Below are positions 36,562 through 46,045 of a DNA stretch of 64,000 nt, piece after piece (position 1 is the stretch's first letter; every line of letters begins with the position of its first letter). The stretch is from Marixanthomonas ophiurae (GTDB lineage: Bacteria > Bacteroidota > Bacteroidia > Flavobacteriales > Flavobacteriaceae). The notes beneath the pieces are model-generated. The model saw only the letters and a list, made by a program, of their open reading frames with translations. It was not told where the DNA came from and made no database searches. Made by a program: the position numbers and the translations under genes. The stretch covers positions 744,001-808,000 of the forward strand of contig NZ_QVID01000002.1 in assembly GCF_003413745.1 (NCBI RefSeq). Direction: 5' to 3'.

Positions 36562-37971
36562 TTAGTCTTTTTTAGTTTTTACAATCTGTGCCATTAATTC
36601 TGCTTCGGTAACTAATTTATCATTAACATAAGCATCTCCTTTCATATGGACAATTCCTCTTCTAATGGGTGAAATTAATTCTAAATTAAAAATTAACGTA
36701 TCCCCGGGGTTTACCTGACGCTTAAACTTTACATTATTTATTTTCATAAAGAATGTCAAATAGTTTTCAGGATCTGGAACCGTGCTCAACGCTAAAATAC
36801 CTCCAGTTTGTGCCATCGCTTCCACGATTAAAACACCTGGCATGACAGGGGCTCCAGGGAAATGACCTACGAAAAACGGCTCGTTCATCGTCACGTTTTT
36901 TAGGCCTACAACGCCAGTGTCAGTCAATTCCAATATTTTATCAACTAGTAAAAATGGTGGCCGATGTGGTAACATAGCCATAATTGCATTGACATCTTTT
37001 ACCGGTTCTTTAGAAATATCGAATTGCGGAACTCGATTCCGTTTTTCAATTTTTATAAGTTTTGATAATTTTTTAGCAAATTGAGTATTTACAGAGTGCC
37101 CCGGTTTATTAGCAATTACTTTTCCGCGAATGCGTGTACCAATTAACGCTAAATCACCTATGACATCTAATAATTTATGACGCGCTGCCTCATTGGCGTG
37201 GTGCAAGGTTAGATTATCTAAAATCCCGTTAGGTTTTACTGAAATCTCATCCTTTCCGAAGGCACCACGAAGTTTTTCCATTGTTTCAGGAGACAACTCC
37301 TTGTCAACATAAACAATTGCATTATTTAAATCTCCTCCTTTAATTAATCCGTGATCTAGAAGTGTTTCAATTTCATGAAGAAAACTAAACGTACGAGCAT
37401 TAGATATTTCATCTTTAAAGTCTGAGATACGTTGTAATGAAGCATTTTGAGTACCCAAAACTTTTGTTCCAAAATCGACCATCGTGGTAATTTGGTATGA
37501 ATCTGATGGGATTACAGTTATTTCACTGCCTGTTTCTTCATCTGCAAAGGTTATTACCTCTTTTACAACATATTCTTCTCGTTGGGCTTCTTGTTTAACA
37601 ATTCCAGCTGCTTCAATTGCTTCTACAAAAAACTTTGAAGACCCATCCATAATAGGAGGTTCAGAAGCATTTAACTCAATTATACAGTTGTCAACTTCCA
37701 TCCCAACCAAAGCGGCTAGCACATGTTCAGAGGTTTGTATCTTTACCCCCATTTTTTCTAAGTTAGTACCTCGTTCTGTATTGGTAACATAATTTGCATC
37801 TGCCTCTATAACAGGGCTTCCCTCAAGGTCAATACGAATAAATTTATATCCATAGTCTTCAGGTGCAGGTTTAAAAGTAATGGTTACTTCTTTTCCAGTA
37901 TGCAAACCAACTCCTTTAAGAGAAGTTTCTTTGCCAATTGTTTGCTGATTTGTGGTGTTACACTCAATCAT
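36562..37971 (-). CDS. lpxC-fabZ: LpxC-FabZ fusion: UDP-3-O-acyl-GlcNAc deacetylase / 3-hydroxyacyl-ACP dehydratase
   Basis: 469 residues from the ATG at 37971 (MIECNTTNQQTIG), which overlaps the lpxD stop by eight bases; an upstream ATG at 37989 is less likely. LpxC part (about 1-305): GLHTGKEV, SEHVLAAL zinc His and HHANEAARHKLLDVIGDLAL. FabZ part (about 322-469): HRPPFLLVDKI and the catalytic His in FFVGHFPGAPVMPGVLIVEA. It joins the committed lipid A step with fatty acid dehydration in one protein, a Bacteroidota hallmark. Confidence 0.95.
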   Translation of the reverse strand: MIECNTTNQQTIGKETSLKGVGLHTGKEVTITFKPAPEDYGYKFIRIDLEGSPVIEADANYVTNTERGTNLEKMGVKIQTSEHVLAALVGMEVDNCIIELNASEPPIMDGSSKFFVEAIEAAGIVKQEAQREEYVVKEVITFADEETGSEITVIPSDSYQITTMVDFGTKVLGTQNASLQRISDFKDEISNARTFSFLHEIETLLDHGLIKGGDLNNAIVYVDKELSPETMEKLRGAFGKDEISVKPNGILDNLTLHHANEAARHKLLDVIGDLALIGTRIRGKVIANKPGHSVNTQFAKKLSKLIKIEKRNRVPQFDISKEPVKDVNAIMAMLPHRPPFLLVDKILELTDTGVVGLKNVTMNEPFFVGHFPGAPVMPGVLIVEAMAQTGGILALSTVPDPENYLTFFMKINNVKFKRQVNPGDTLIFNLELISPIRRGIVHMKGDAYVNDKLVTEAELMAQIVKTKKD

Positions 37972-38989
37972 TGTCAATTTTTTTTTCAAAGGTATTAAAT
38001 CGCTTGATTATTTCAGGTAGGTTTTTAAAATGAACATAGCTTTTATTAAACCCGCCATAGCTTAATGCCGGTGAACCTTGTAGTGCTTCATTATCTTTTA
38101 CATTTCGTCCAATACCGCTTTGCGCTTGTATTCTCACATTATTACCGATAGTTATATGGCCAACAATACCTACTTGACCACCTATAACACAGTTTTTACC
38201 AATTTTTGTAGAACCTGCAACGCCAGATTGGGCTGCTATAACGGTATGTTCGCCAATTTCAACATTATGAGCTATTTGTATTTGGTTGTCTAGTTTTACA
38301 CCTTTCCTTATTATAGTGGCTCCTAAAGTAGCTCGGTCTATGGTTGTGCCAGCACCCAAATCTACATTATCTTCAATAATTACATTTCCGGTTTGTGGTA
38401 CTTTTGAATATTCTCCATTTTCATCTGGCGTAAAGCCAAAGCCATCTGCACCAACAATTACACCGCTATTAATAACACAATTATTACCAATAACAGTTTC
38501 AGAATAAATTTTAGCACCGGCGAAAATAATTACATTATCCCCTATTTCAACATTATTTCCAATATAAACATTCGGATAAATGGTTGCATTAGCCCCAACT
38601 TTAACATTATCGCCTAAATAAGAAAAAGCGCCTAAGTATAGATTTTCTCCATACGTAGCGCTATCTGAGACAAAAACAGGTTCTTCTATCCCTGTTTTAT
38701 TCATCTTTACTTGGTTATAATATTCTAACAACTTGGAAAATGCTTTGTAGGCATCCTCCACACGAATTAAAGTGGTATCAATTTTGTTTTCAGCAACAAA
38801 ATCTTTGTTAACAATTGCTATGGTAGCCTGAGTTGAGTATATATATGAAGTGTATTTTGGGTTAGCCAAAAAAGTAAGGCTCCCTTCGGTTCCTTCTTCA
38901 ATTTTAGCAAGTTTTGACACTTCTGCATCAGCATTTCCTTCAATTTCACCTTCTAAAAGTCCTGCTATTTGTGTTGCTGTAAATTTCAT
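37964..38989 (-). CDS. lpxD: UDP-3-O-(3-hydroxyacyl)glucosamine N-acyltransferase
   Basis: 341 residues. N-terminal uridine-binding domain (1-about 100), then left-handed beta-helix repeats and a C-terminal helix. Catalytic histidine in LDNQIQIAHNVEIGEHTVIA. Adds the N-linked acyl chain in lipid A synthesis. First gene of the lpxD-lpxC/fabZ-lpxA-efp block; its stop overlaps the lpxC-fabZ start. Confidence 0.95.
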   Translation of the reverse strand: MKFTATQIAGLLEGEIEGNADAEVSKLAKIEEGTEGSLTFLANPKYTSYIYSTQATIAIVNKDFVAENKIDTTLIRVEDAYKAFSKLLEYYNQVKMNKTGIEEPVFVSDSATYGENLYLGAFSYLGDNVKVGANATIYPNVYIGNNVEIGDNVIIFAGAKIYSETVIGNNCVINSGVIVGADGFGFTPDENGEYSKVPQTGNVIIEDNVDLGAGTTIDRATLGATIIRKGVKLDNQIQIAHNVEIGEHTVIAAQSGVAGSTKIGKNCVIGGQVGIVGHITIGNNVRIQAQSGIGRNVKDNEALQGSPALSYGGFNKSYVHFKNLPEIIKRFNTFEKKIDND

Positions 38990-39020
38990 TTAGTAGCATT
39001 GTGGTTATAGATAATTGCCA

Positions 39021-39042
39021 AAAAAACAGATTAACCTGTTTT
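39021..39042 (-). terminator. Weak terminator after the HD hydrolase gene
   Basis: On the minus strand AAAACAG, six-base loop, CTGTTTT and two more T. The stem is only seven base pairs, mostly A-T, so readthrough into lpxD is possible. Confidence 0.5.
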
Positions 39043-39092
39043 AAAAATTATATAGATTTGACAATAATCTCTGCAAAAATAGAAAAAAAGGA

Positions 39093-40322
39093 TTAGTTAT
39101 CGCTTTTTGGATAGCATAGATAGTATTTTACTACTTTTTCTGAAAGGGCTTTTAGGTTTACTTGGTCACTAGCTTTTGCCACATCTTTAATTTTACCATT
39201 TTTGGTCAATAAGTTAATCGTGTCTTTATCCATGCGGTATGCCTGATTTTGAATAGTACCCGTAAACACAAAATAAGCAGCTTCTTTTTCAGTTAAATTA
39301 TGCTGAAGCATTACTTTATTCGTTTTCTTTTTTAATTTTTCTGAAGAAACCGGTTTCTTTTTCATTTTTATTTTCAGTAAGTCTCTATCGAGTAGCATTT
39401 GCGCAAGTGTTTTAAGGATAAAATCTTCTGAATTAACCCACGACTTCATAGCTGAGACAATATCATAATCATCAAGTTTAGCAAAAGTATTCAATACTTC
39501 TTTTGTAAACGTTTCTTTCGTTATGGCATGCTGTAGAAAAAAAGATAATGCGTTACTCGCAGGAAGATCAACTCCGTTATCAGTTAATTCTTTAGCTCGT
39601 TTTAATAATCGTAATAACAATTGCTCTGCTACAATTCCGGTTTTATGCAAATACACTTGCCAATACATCAAACGGCGAGCGATGATAAATTTTTCTACTG
39701 AATAAATCCCCTTCTCCTCTACTACCAGTTTATCTTTGTGCACATTCAACATGGTGATAAGCCGTTCTGAATTTACAGCGCCTTCTGAAACTCCTGTGTA
39801 AAAGCTATCCCGTCGTAAATAATCCAACCGATCCATATCCAGTTGACTTGAAATAAGTTGATGCAAGAATTTTCGGTCATATTCATCCTTGAAAATAGTG
39901 ATGGCAAGCGTTAATCTGTTGTTAAAGTTTTGGTTTAACGCTTCCATAAATAACAACGAAATCTGTTCATGATTCACGCTTTCAACAATACTATTTTCCA
40001 TCGCATGTGAGAATGGACCGTGACCAATATCGTGCAATAAAATGGCGATATAAATAGCCTCTTCCTCTTCTTCTGAAATGTCAATCCCCTTAAAACGAAG
40101 CACCTGCACTGCTTTTCGCATTAAAAACATAGCACCCAAAGCATGGTGAAAACGGGTATGATGTGCTCCCGGATACACCAAGTATGACATCCCCATTTGC
40201 GAAATTCTGCGCAGCCGTTGAAAGTATGGATGCTCTATTAAATCGAAAATGACAGTATTGGGAATGGTAATAAAACCGTAGATAGGGTCGTTAACTATTT
40301 TGAGTTTGTTACGTGATTTCAA
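39093..40322 (-). CDS. HD-domain phosphohydrolase (dGTPase-like)
   Basis: 409 residues. HD metal-binding residues visible: HHTRFHHALGAMFL (first His), ILLHDIGHGPFSHAME (HD pair) and a later DMDRLDYLRRD (final Asp). The family includes dNTP triphosphohydrolase-like enzymes; substrate not deducible. The C-terminal 150 residues are lysine-rich and hold KKPVSSEKLKKKTN. It precedes lpxD on the same strand, a linkage seen across Bacteroidota, and is divergent from porX. Confidence 0.87.
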   Translation of the reverse strand: MKSRNKLKIVNDPIYGFITIPNTVIFDLIEHPYFQRLRRISQMGMSYLVYPGAHHTRFHHALGAMFLMRKAVQVLRFKGIDISEEEEEAIYIAILLHDIGHGPFSHAMENSIVESVNHEQISLLFMEALNQNFNNRLTLAITIFKDEYDRKFLHQLISSQLDMDRLDYLRRDSFYTGVSEGAVNSERLITMLNVHKDKLVVEEKGIYSVEKFIIARRLMYWQVYLHKTGIVAEQLLLRLLKRAKELTDNGVDLPASNALSFFLQHAITKETFTKEVLNTFAKLDDYDIVSAMKSWVNSEDFILKTLAQMLLDRDLLKIKMKKKPVSSEKLKKKTNKVMLQHNLTEKEAAYFVFTGTIQNQAYRMDKDTINLLTKNGKIKDVAKASDQVNLKALSEKVVKYYLCYPKSDN

Positions 40323-40373
40323 ACTTTAACTTTTAATTATATTGGCATTTTTCTTAGTGAAAAATATCAAGAT

Positions 40374-40381
40374 TAGATTTG
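40374..40381 (+). promoter_or_regulatory. Candidate -7 box for porX
   Basis: TAGATTTG matches TAnnTTTG 59 bases before the porX ATG. No TTG at the expected -33 spacing. Confidence 0.45.
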
Positions 40382-40440
40382 TTGCAAGATGACACTTCAG
40401 TAAAAAGTGATTTCAATAAATAAAAAAACAAATATACAAT

Positions 40441-41991
40441 ATGAGCGACATAAAAGTACTATGGGTAGATGATGAAATAGATTTGTTAAAACCGCACATT
40501 ATTTTCCTTGAGAAAAAAAACTATAAAGTTACTACAGCACAAAGTGGAACCGAAGCTTTAGAGGAAATTAAAAAGGAAAATTTTGACATTGTTTTTTTAG
40601 ATGAAAATATGCCTGGCTTAACAGGCTTAGAAACCTTATCTGAAATTAAAGAACATCAAGCATCCCTTCCAGTGGTGATGATTACTAAAAGTGAAGAGGA
40701 GTATATTATGGAAGAGGCAATCGGCTCTAAAATTGCTGATTACCTTATAAAACCGGTAAATCCTCACCAAATTTTATTGAGCTTGAAGAAAAACTTGGAT
40801 CATTCGAGATTGGTTTCAGAAAAAACCACGTCCAGTTATCAGCAGGAATTCCGGAAAATTGCTATGGATATGTCCATGATTAATTCTTGGGAAGGCTGGG
40901 TAGATTTGTATCAAAAATTGGTTTACTGGGAATTAGAGCTGGAAGATATTGAAGATACCGGGATGTTTGAAATTCTTGAATCTCAAAAAACAGAGGCCAA
41001 TACGCAGTTTTGCAAGTTCATTGATAAAAATTATCCTGAATGGTTTAAAGACCAAGAAGAGGCACCTGTTATGTCTCATACTCTATTTAGAGATAAAGTA
41101 ATGCCACAATTAGAGGATAAAAAACCTACGTTATTGGTGGTAGTTGATAACCTTAGGTATGACCAATGGAAAGCCTTCGAGCCCTTTATTGCCAATGCCT
41201 ATAAAAAAACAAGCGAAGAGATGTTTTGCAGCATTCTTCCTACTGCTACACAATATGCTAGAAATGCCATTTTTTCTGGCTTAATGCCAAGTGAAATGGA
41301 GAAACTACATCCGGATTTTTGGTTAAACGATACCGATGAAGGTGGAAAGAATATGTATGAAGACAAATTTTTAGAAGCCCAGCTAAAACGGTTTGGTTTA
41401 GACCTGAATTGGAGCTACCATAAGATTTCGAGTTTAAAACAAGGAAAACGCCTTGCCGAAAACTTTAAAAGTCATAAAGACGAAGATCTAACCGTATTGG
41501 TCTATAATTTTGTAGATATACTTTCCCACTCTAAAACTGAAATGGAAGTTATAAAAGAATTAGCTTCAACAGATAAATCGTACCGATCTTTAACGCAAAG
41601 CTGGTTTAAAAACTCTCCGTTGATGGATATTATTCAACAAGCATCTCAACTAGGCTTTAAGTTGATTATTACCACCGACCACGGAACCATTAACGTGAAA
41701 AACCCTTCAAAAGTTATTGGTGATAAAAACACTAGTTTAAATTTACGTTATAAAACGGGTAAAAGCTTAACCTATCAAGACAAAGATGTTTTGGCAGCCA
41801 CTAACCCTAAGAACATCAATCTTCCTACTATAAATATGAGTAGTTCGTTTATTTTTGCAAAAGGAGACTTGTTTTTTGCCTATCCCAATAACTACAACCA
41901 CTATGTTAGTTATTATCGCAACACCTATCAACATGGTGGTGTTTCTTTAGAAGAAATGGTGATTCCTTTTTCAGTGTTAGAGCCTAAGTAA
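40441..41991 (+). CDS. porX: PorX, response regulator with PglZ/alkaline-phosphatase-superfamily domain
   Basis: 516 residues. Receiver domain (1-about 122) with Asp10/Asp11, phosphoacceptor Asp54 (FLDENMPG) and Lys104 (YLIKPVNP). The C-terminal part (about 200-516) is an alkaline-phosphatase-like PglZ domain: VVVDNLRYDQW, SILPTATQYARNAIFSG with the nucleophile-position Thr, TTDHGT metal ligands and QHGGVSLEEMVIPFS. PorX with PorY regulates the type IX secretion system in Porphyromonas and Flavobacterium. No PorY kinase is adjacent, as usual. There is no DNA-binding output domain. Confidence 0.93.
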   Translation: MSDIKVLWVDDEIDLLKPHIIFLEKKNYKVTTAQSGTEALEEIKKENFDIVFLDENMPGLTGLETLSEIKEHQASLPVVMITKSEEEYIMEEAIGSKIADYLIKPVNPHQILLSLKKNLDHSRLVSEKTTSSYQQEFRKIAMDMSMINSWEGWVDLYQKLVYWELELEDIEDTGMFEILESQKTEANTQFCKFIDKNYPEWFKDQEEAPVMSHTLFRDKVMPQLEDKKPTLLVVVDNLRYDQWKAFEPFIANAYKKTSEEMFCSILPTATQYARNAIFSGLMPSEMEKLHPDFWLNDTDEGGKNMYEDKFLEAQLKRFGLDLNWSYHKISSLKQGKRLAENFKSHKDEDLTVLVYNFVDILSHSKTEMEVIKELASTDKSYRSLTQSWFKNSPLMDIIQQASQLGFKLIITTDHGTINVKNPSKVIGDKNTSLNLRYKTGKSLTYQDKDVLAATNPKNINLPTINMSSSFIFAKGDLFFAYPNNYNHYVSYYRNTYQHGGVSLEEMVIPFSVLEPK

Positions 41992-42064
41992 ATTAAATTT
42001 GTAAGAATTTTCCTTGTATTGTGTATTTCATCGAATAAATTAGTTATTTATCGGTTTTGCATGC

Positions 42065-42072
42065 TATATTTG
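42065..42072 (+). promoter_or_regulatory. Candidate -7 box for tsaE
   Basis: TATATTTG matches TAnnTTTG 16 bases before the tsaE ATG. No clear -33 TTG. Confidence 0.45.
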
Positions 42073-42088
42073 ATCGCAACCCAAAATT

Positions 42089-42502
42089 ATGGAAATAACC
42101 TACACATTAGATAGTTTACAGCAACTAGCTGATACCATACTATCACAAGCCCAGAACAAACATTTGTTGTTCTATGGTGACATGGGTGTAGGTAAAACAA
42201 CCGTTATCACAGCTTTAGCAAAACAATTAGGTGTTACTGACAACATCTCAAGTCCCACTTTTTCTTTAGTAAATGAGTACGAATCAAACGATGGGGCAAT
42301 CTATCACTTTGATTTTTATAGAATAGAAGATGAAACTGAAGCTTTAGATATGGGGATTGAAGAATATTTTTATTCTGATAATTGGGTCTTTATTGAGTGG
42401 CCAGATAAAATAAAAACATTATTGCCAACAGATAGTACTAATTTAATATTAGAAAAAAACAAAAACGGAAGTAGAACTTTAACAATGACGCCAGTGAAAT
42501 AA
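42089..42502 (+). CDS. tsaE: tRNA threonylcarbamoyladenosine biosynthesis ATPase TsaE
   Basis: 137 residues, normal for the family. Walker A GDMGVGKTT at 30-38, then SSPTFSLVNEY and the Walker B-like HFDFYRIE segment, and FIEWPDKI with the family Trp. TsaE works with TsaB, TsaC and TsaD to make t6A37 of tRNA. It follows porX by 97 bases on the same strand. Confidence 0.93.
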   Translation: MEITYTLDSLQQLADTILSQAQNKHLLFYGDMGVGKTTVITALAKQLGVTDNISSPTFSLVNEYESNDGAIYHFDFYRIEDETEALDMGIEEYFYSDNWVFIEWPDKIKTLLPTDSTNLILEKNKNGSRTLTMTPVK

Positions 42503-42617
42503 ATTGTTACGATTACATATAACTTAATAGTTTCTTTTAAAATAGCCCCAAATCGCATTATTTTTAGAGCAGGATAATTATTGCCTAAAAAAACCTATAA
42601 AGATACGGGGAACTTAG

Positions 42618-42650
42618 TTGAAATACATGTTGAATTTTGTGATAGGTTTG
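42618..42650 (+). promoter_or_regulatory. Promoter of the small lipoprotein gene
   Basis: TTG at 42618-42620, 22 bases, then TAGGTTTG at 42643-42650. This fits the Bacteroidota consensus TTG-N17-23-TAnnTTTG. The transcription start would lie about 24 bases before the ATG at 42680. Confidence 0.65.
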
Positions 42651-42679
42651 TACTATTAACCTCACAAAAACTAAACATT

Positions 42680-42820
42680 ATGAAATTATCAAAGTACTAC
42701 TTAATCGTTGCAATTTTCGGAGCTGGTCTATTTTTCTCATGTACTCCAGAAAGTATTGAAGATGGACAAACAGAACAACAAGTTAGAAGAGACCAAATCA
42801 GAACTCCGCAAAACGGATAA
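42680..42820 (+). CDS. Very small lipoprotein
   Basis: 46 residues from ATG 42680. Basic start (MKLSKYY), hydrophobic core and a lipobox-like LFFSC with Cys21, then a short polar tail TPESIEDGQTEQQVRRDQIRT. A good promoter lies just upstream. It overlaps the next gene, which starts at 42762 in another frame, by 59 bases. Likely an outer- or inner-membrane-anchored short peptide. Function unknown. Confidence 0.65.
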   Translation: MKLSKYYLIVAIFGAGLFFSCTPESIEDGQTEQQVRRDQIRTPQNG

Positions 42821-43295
42821 AAAACCAAGGATTTTCGGGGGGGTTATTGTGCTTTTAATTGCAATAACCCCTTTCTTATTTTATTCTTACAAAAGTTTCC
42901 CAAACGATACCCAAGTTTTGGAAACTTCTTTTTTTACTATTAAAACCGCTTTTTTCTCTGTTAATACATATTTCTGGTTCGTCGTAGGGAAAATTATTCC
43001 ACTTTACTTGCTTTTGTTATGGTTTTTTACCTGTAAACATTGGTGGCACTGGATACTCTTAATTCCTATTGCCATGTATGCTTTTCAATTATGGGGCATA
43101 GTAAATGAAAGTCAAGGTTTGGACGAATTAGAAATCTATTATATTTTACCTCTTATGATGATTTTAGTTCCGGCAGTTTATTTAATTAGAGCTAAATTAT
43201 TTAACAAAGTACGAGGCGATGATTTGCAAGAGTTTGAAGAAGATCTACTAACCAAAAAAAGCATATGGCAACAGGTGAAAGACTTATTTCGGTAA
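42762..43295 (+). CDS. Hypothetical membrane protein overlapping the small lipoprotein gene
   Basis: 177 residues from ATG 42762 (MDKQNNKLEETKSEL). A polar N-terminal 25 residues is followed by four hydrophobic segments at about 27-44, 66-84, 90-106 and 125-142, with a charged C-terminus (DLQEFEEDLLTKKSIWQQVKDLF). No domain recognised. The start lies inside the lipoprotein gene in another frame, so expression probably depends on the same message. Conserved in flavobacteria as far as I recall; function unknown. Confidence 0.72.
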   Translation: MDKQNNKLEETKSELRKTDKKPRIFGGVIVLLIAITPFLFYSYKSFPNDTQVLETSFFTIKTAFFSVNTYFWFVVGKIIPLYLLLLWFFTCKHWWHWILLIPIAMYAFQLWGIVNESQGLDELEIYYILPLMMILVPAVYLIRAKLFNKVRGDDLQEFEEDLLTKKSIWQQVKDLFR

Positions 43296-43361
43296 CCGTT
43301 ATTTTTCTTTTTTCAGTATCACATTTAATATGTAACTTAGGGCTGCTAACCAATTTTTGCC

Positions 43362-44561
43362 ATGACAGAGTCTAAGTCCCCATTTACCAAAGCCCAATTA
43401 ATACCTCAAGAGGAAACCCTTGAAGTTACCCGCCAAAAGGGAGCCTTGTTTATAGGTATTCCCAAAGAAACCTATTTTCAGGAAAAACGTATCTGTTTAA
43501 CTCCCGATGCCGTTGCTGCTGTTGTGGCCAATGGTCATAAAGTGTTAATTGAAAGTGGCGCCGGAAAAGAAGCTGGTTTTTCCGATAAAGACTATAGTGA
43601 AGCCGGAGCACAACTTACCAAGGACACAAAAAAAGTATTTGGCTGTCCATTTATATTAAAAGTAGAACCCCCTACCCTCGAAGAATTGGAACTCATCAAT
43701 CCAAAAACAGTATTGATTTCTGCGCTTCAGCTTAAAACAAGACAGAAAAAGTATTTTGATGTGTTGTCCAAGAAAAAAATAACAGCTCTTGCTTTTGAAT
43801 TTATTAAAGAGCAGGACCATACCTATCCAGCTGTAAAAGCTTTAAGTGAAATTGCCGGAACAGCTTCTGTATTGATTGCTTCAGAAATAATGGTGAATGC
43901 TAAAAAAGGAAACGGTTTGTTATTCGGAAACATTAGCGGAGTACCACCTGTGGAAGTTGTCGTTATTGGTGCTGGAACCGTTGGTCAGTTTGCTGTACGC
44001 TCTGCCATTGGGCTAGGTGCTAGCGTAAAAGTATTTGATAGTTCTATTACCAAATTACGCACGTTGCAGACTGCTATTGGGCAAACGTTCTACACCTCGA
44101 CCATACAACCCAAAAATTTAATGAAAGCTTTACGCCGTTGCGATGTAGCTATTGGGGCGGTTCGAGGAAAAAATAGATCGCCAGTTATTGTAAGTGAAGC
44201 GATGGTGAAAAAAATGAAAAAAGGAGCGGTCATTATTGATGTGAGTATCGATATGGGCGGTTGCTTTGAAACTTCCGATATGACTAGCCACGATGCTCCT
44301 ACTCAAATTAAACACAATGTGGTTCATTATGGCGTGCCTAATATTCCGGCACGATACCCAAAAACAGCCTCAATATCAATTAGTAATATTTTTACACCTT
44401 ATTTATTGGAAATTGCTGAATGTGGCGGTCTAGAACAAGCGATCCGTTTTGATGGTGGATTAAAAAATGGTTTGTATTTTTACCGCGGCATTTTAACCAA
44501 TAAAGCGGTTGCAAATTGGTTTGATATGTCCTACAGCGATATTAACTTGCTGTTCTTTTAA
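43362..44561 (+). CDS. ald: Alanine dehydrogenase
   Basis: 399 residues. N-terminal PKETYFQEKRICLTPDAV matches the alanine dehydrogenase/PntA N-terminal domain, then the NAD-binding VVVIGAGTVGQFAVRSAIGLGASVKVFD. The protein is about 25 residues longer than the classic enzyme because of an N-terminal extension. Oxidative deamination of alanine to pyruvate with NAD. It is followed by a small anchored protein; the gene pair recurs in flavobacteria. Lysine-biosynthetic relatives are less likely. Confidence 0.88.
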   Translation: MTESKSPFTKAQLIPQEETLEVTRQKGALFIGIPKETYFQEKRICLTPDAVAAVVANGHKVLIESGAGKEAGFSDKDYSEAGAQLTKDTKKVFGCPFILKVEPPTLEELELINPKTVLISALQLKTRQKKYFDVLSKKKITALAFEFIKEQDHTYPAVKALSEIAGTASVLIASEIMVNAKKGNGLLFGNISGVPPVEVVVIGAGTVGQFAVRSAIGLGASVKVFDSSITKLRTLQTAIGQTFYTSTIQPKNLMKALRRCDVAIGAVRGKNRSPVIVSEAMVKKMKKGAVIIDVSIDMGGCFETSDMTSHDAPTQIKHNVVHYGVPNIPARYPKTASISISNIFTPYLLEIAECGGLEQAIRFDGGLKNGLYFYRGILTNKAVANWFDMSYSDINLLFF

Positions 44562-44590
44562 TAATTTACCTATAAAATGTACTTTTTTAA

Positions 44591-44968
44591 ATGAAATTAA
44601 TTCACAGAATTGCCTATTACTTAGGGGGCTTTGGCATTGGCCTGATTATACTTTTCTTTTTTTTAAGCGGAAAAAAAACCTCTTGTGACTATAGTCCTAA
44701 TGCTCGTACATTAAAAGATATAAGAAACAAAGAGCGCGCTTTTTCTGAAGAGACAATTCAGTTTTTAAAGCAAGAAAAGTTAGATACCGCAACAATTTCA
44801 AGAATGCTTATTAATGGCGATGTATTGTTTTCAGAAAGTAACACAGATTTAGATTCTTGTAAAATTTATAAAATTGAAGCTGATGTTTTAGATAAAAACT
44901 TAAAAATAACCGTTGAAAACTGTGAAGAAAAAGCAACCGTTCAAAAAATGGAAGCGGTTTTTGAATAG
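44591..44968 (+). CDS. DUF4258-like small anchored protein
   Basis: 125 residues. One N-terminal membrane helix at about 9-27, then a small domain (SPNARTLKDIRNKERAFSEETIQFLKQEKLDTATISRMLINGDVLF) that resembles DUF4258. Two cysteines at 32 and 89 and a third at 109 could form a disulfide. It follows the alanine dehydrogenase gene by 29 bases and probably shares its transcript. Function unknown. Confidence 0.72.
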   Translation: MKLIHRIAYYLGGFGIGLIILFFFLSGKKTSCDYSPNARTLKDIRNKERAFSEETIQFLKQEKLDTATISRMLINGDVLFSESNTDLDSCKIYKIEADVLDKNLKITVENCEEKATVQKMEAVFE

Positions 44969-45015
44969 CTGAAAAATAATACTTTTTATAGTGTATAATG
45001 TTGGACTTAAATTTT

Positions 45016-45894
45016 CTATTTAGAATTTATTTCAGATCTTTTTCCAAATTGCCACATTAAAATTCCTCCAGTTAAAAACATCCATATGGCATAAGCTCCT
45101 ATTGGAATACCCATTTCTACATTATTTAATATAGAAGTTGCAATTACAAGTGCTAAAGTTCCATTTTGTATGCCGCTCTCTATAGTAATTGAAATAGTGC
45201 TTTTTAAATTTAAATTAAATAATCTAGCTGTAAAATACCCTAACCCCATAGTCGCAATATTGAGCACTAAAGTAACAATTCCAGCTGCTTTCATTCCATC
45301 TACTAGTTTATCAGCATTGGCAGCTAATACTGCAATAAATACTATTATGAAGATTACTGTTGAGGCAATACGCATTGGTTTTTCCTTTCGTTTTGCAAAA
45401 TTGATGTTGTAGTTGCGAATGAGCATTCCTATCGAAATAGGGATTACCGTAATTACCATTATTTGTAGTATCGTATCAATTATCGGTAACTTAATTATGA
45501 CATCTGTATTAGTACCAAAGTACTCTAATGCATAAGATAGTATAAACGGTATTGTTAAGATACTTACCATACTAGCAATAGCAGTTAAAGTAACCGATAA
45601 TGCAATATTCCCCCTACATACTTGTGTTATCAAATTACTAGTTGGACCGCCAGGACAGCTAGCTAAAATCATTAATCCGACTGCCATTACGGGATTTAGA
45701 TTAAAAGCTATAGCGAGTGAAAATCCAATAATAGGCAAAAATATAAGTTGGTTAGTTAAACCAATTAAAATTGCTTTAGGATACTTTATAATTCTTGTAA
45801 AATTAGCAGGAATTAAAGTCATCCCCATGCCTAACATTATAATAGCAAGAGATAAGGGTAAAAACACTTTACTTATTAGTTCGGCGACATCCAT
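45016..45894 (-). CDS. Bile acid:sodium symporter family protein
   Basis: 292 residues with about nine membrane helices (BASS family). Recognisable ASCPGGPTSNLITQVCRGNIALSVTLTAIAS corresponds to the conserved sodium-site region, and ESGIQNGTLALVIATS to the second crossing region. Substrate unknown; bacterial members carry organic anions. Single gene on the minus strand, upstream region AT-rich without a clear promoter box. Confidence 0.9.
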   Translation of the reverse strand: MDVAELISKVFLPLSLAIIMLGMGMTLIPANFTRIIKYPKAILIGLTNQLIFLPIIGFSLAIAFNLNPVMAVGLMILASCPGGPTSNLITQVCRGNIALSVTLTAIASMVSILTIPFILSYALEYFGTNTDVIIKLPIIDTILQIMVITVIPISIGMLIRNYNINFAKRKEKPMRIASTVIFIIVFIAVLAANADKLVDGMKAAGIVTLVLNIATMGLGYFTARLFNLNLKSTISITIESGIQNGTLALVIATSILNNVEMGIPIGAYAIWMFLTGGILMWQFGKRSEINSK

Positions 45895-46045
45895 AGCTTA
45901 TTATTTTTATGCTTTTTTTGTACAGTAAACATATTGCTTACATTCACCATAGTCGCTTCCAAGTTACTTAAAACCTTCGTATTATTCCTTTCAGTTGGTA
46001 TTTAGTATGTATATTATTAATGCCTATCAATTAATATTTAAATGA

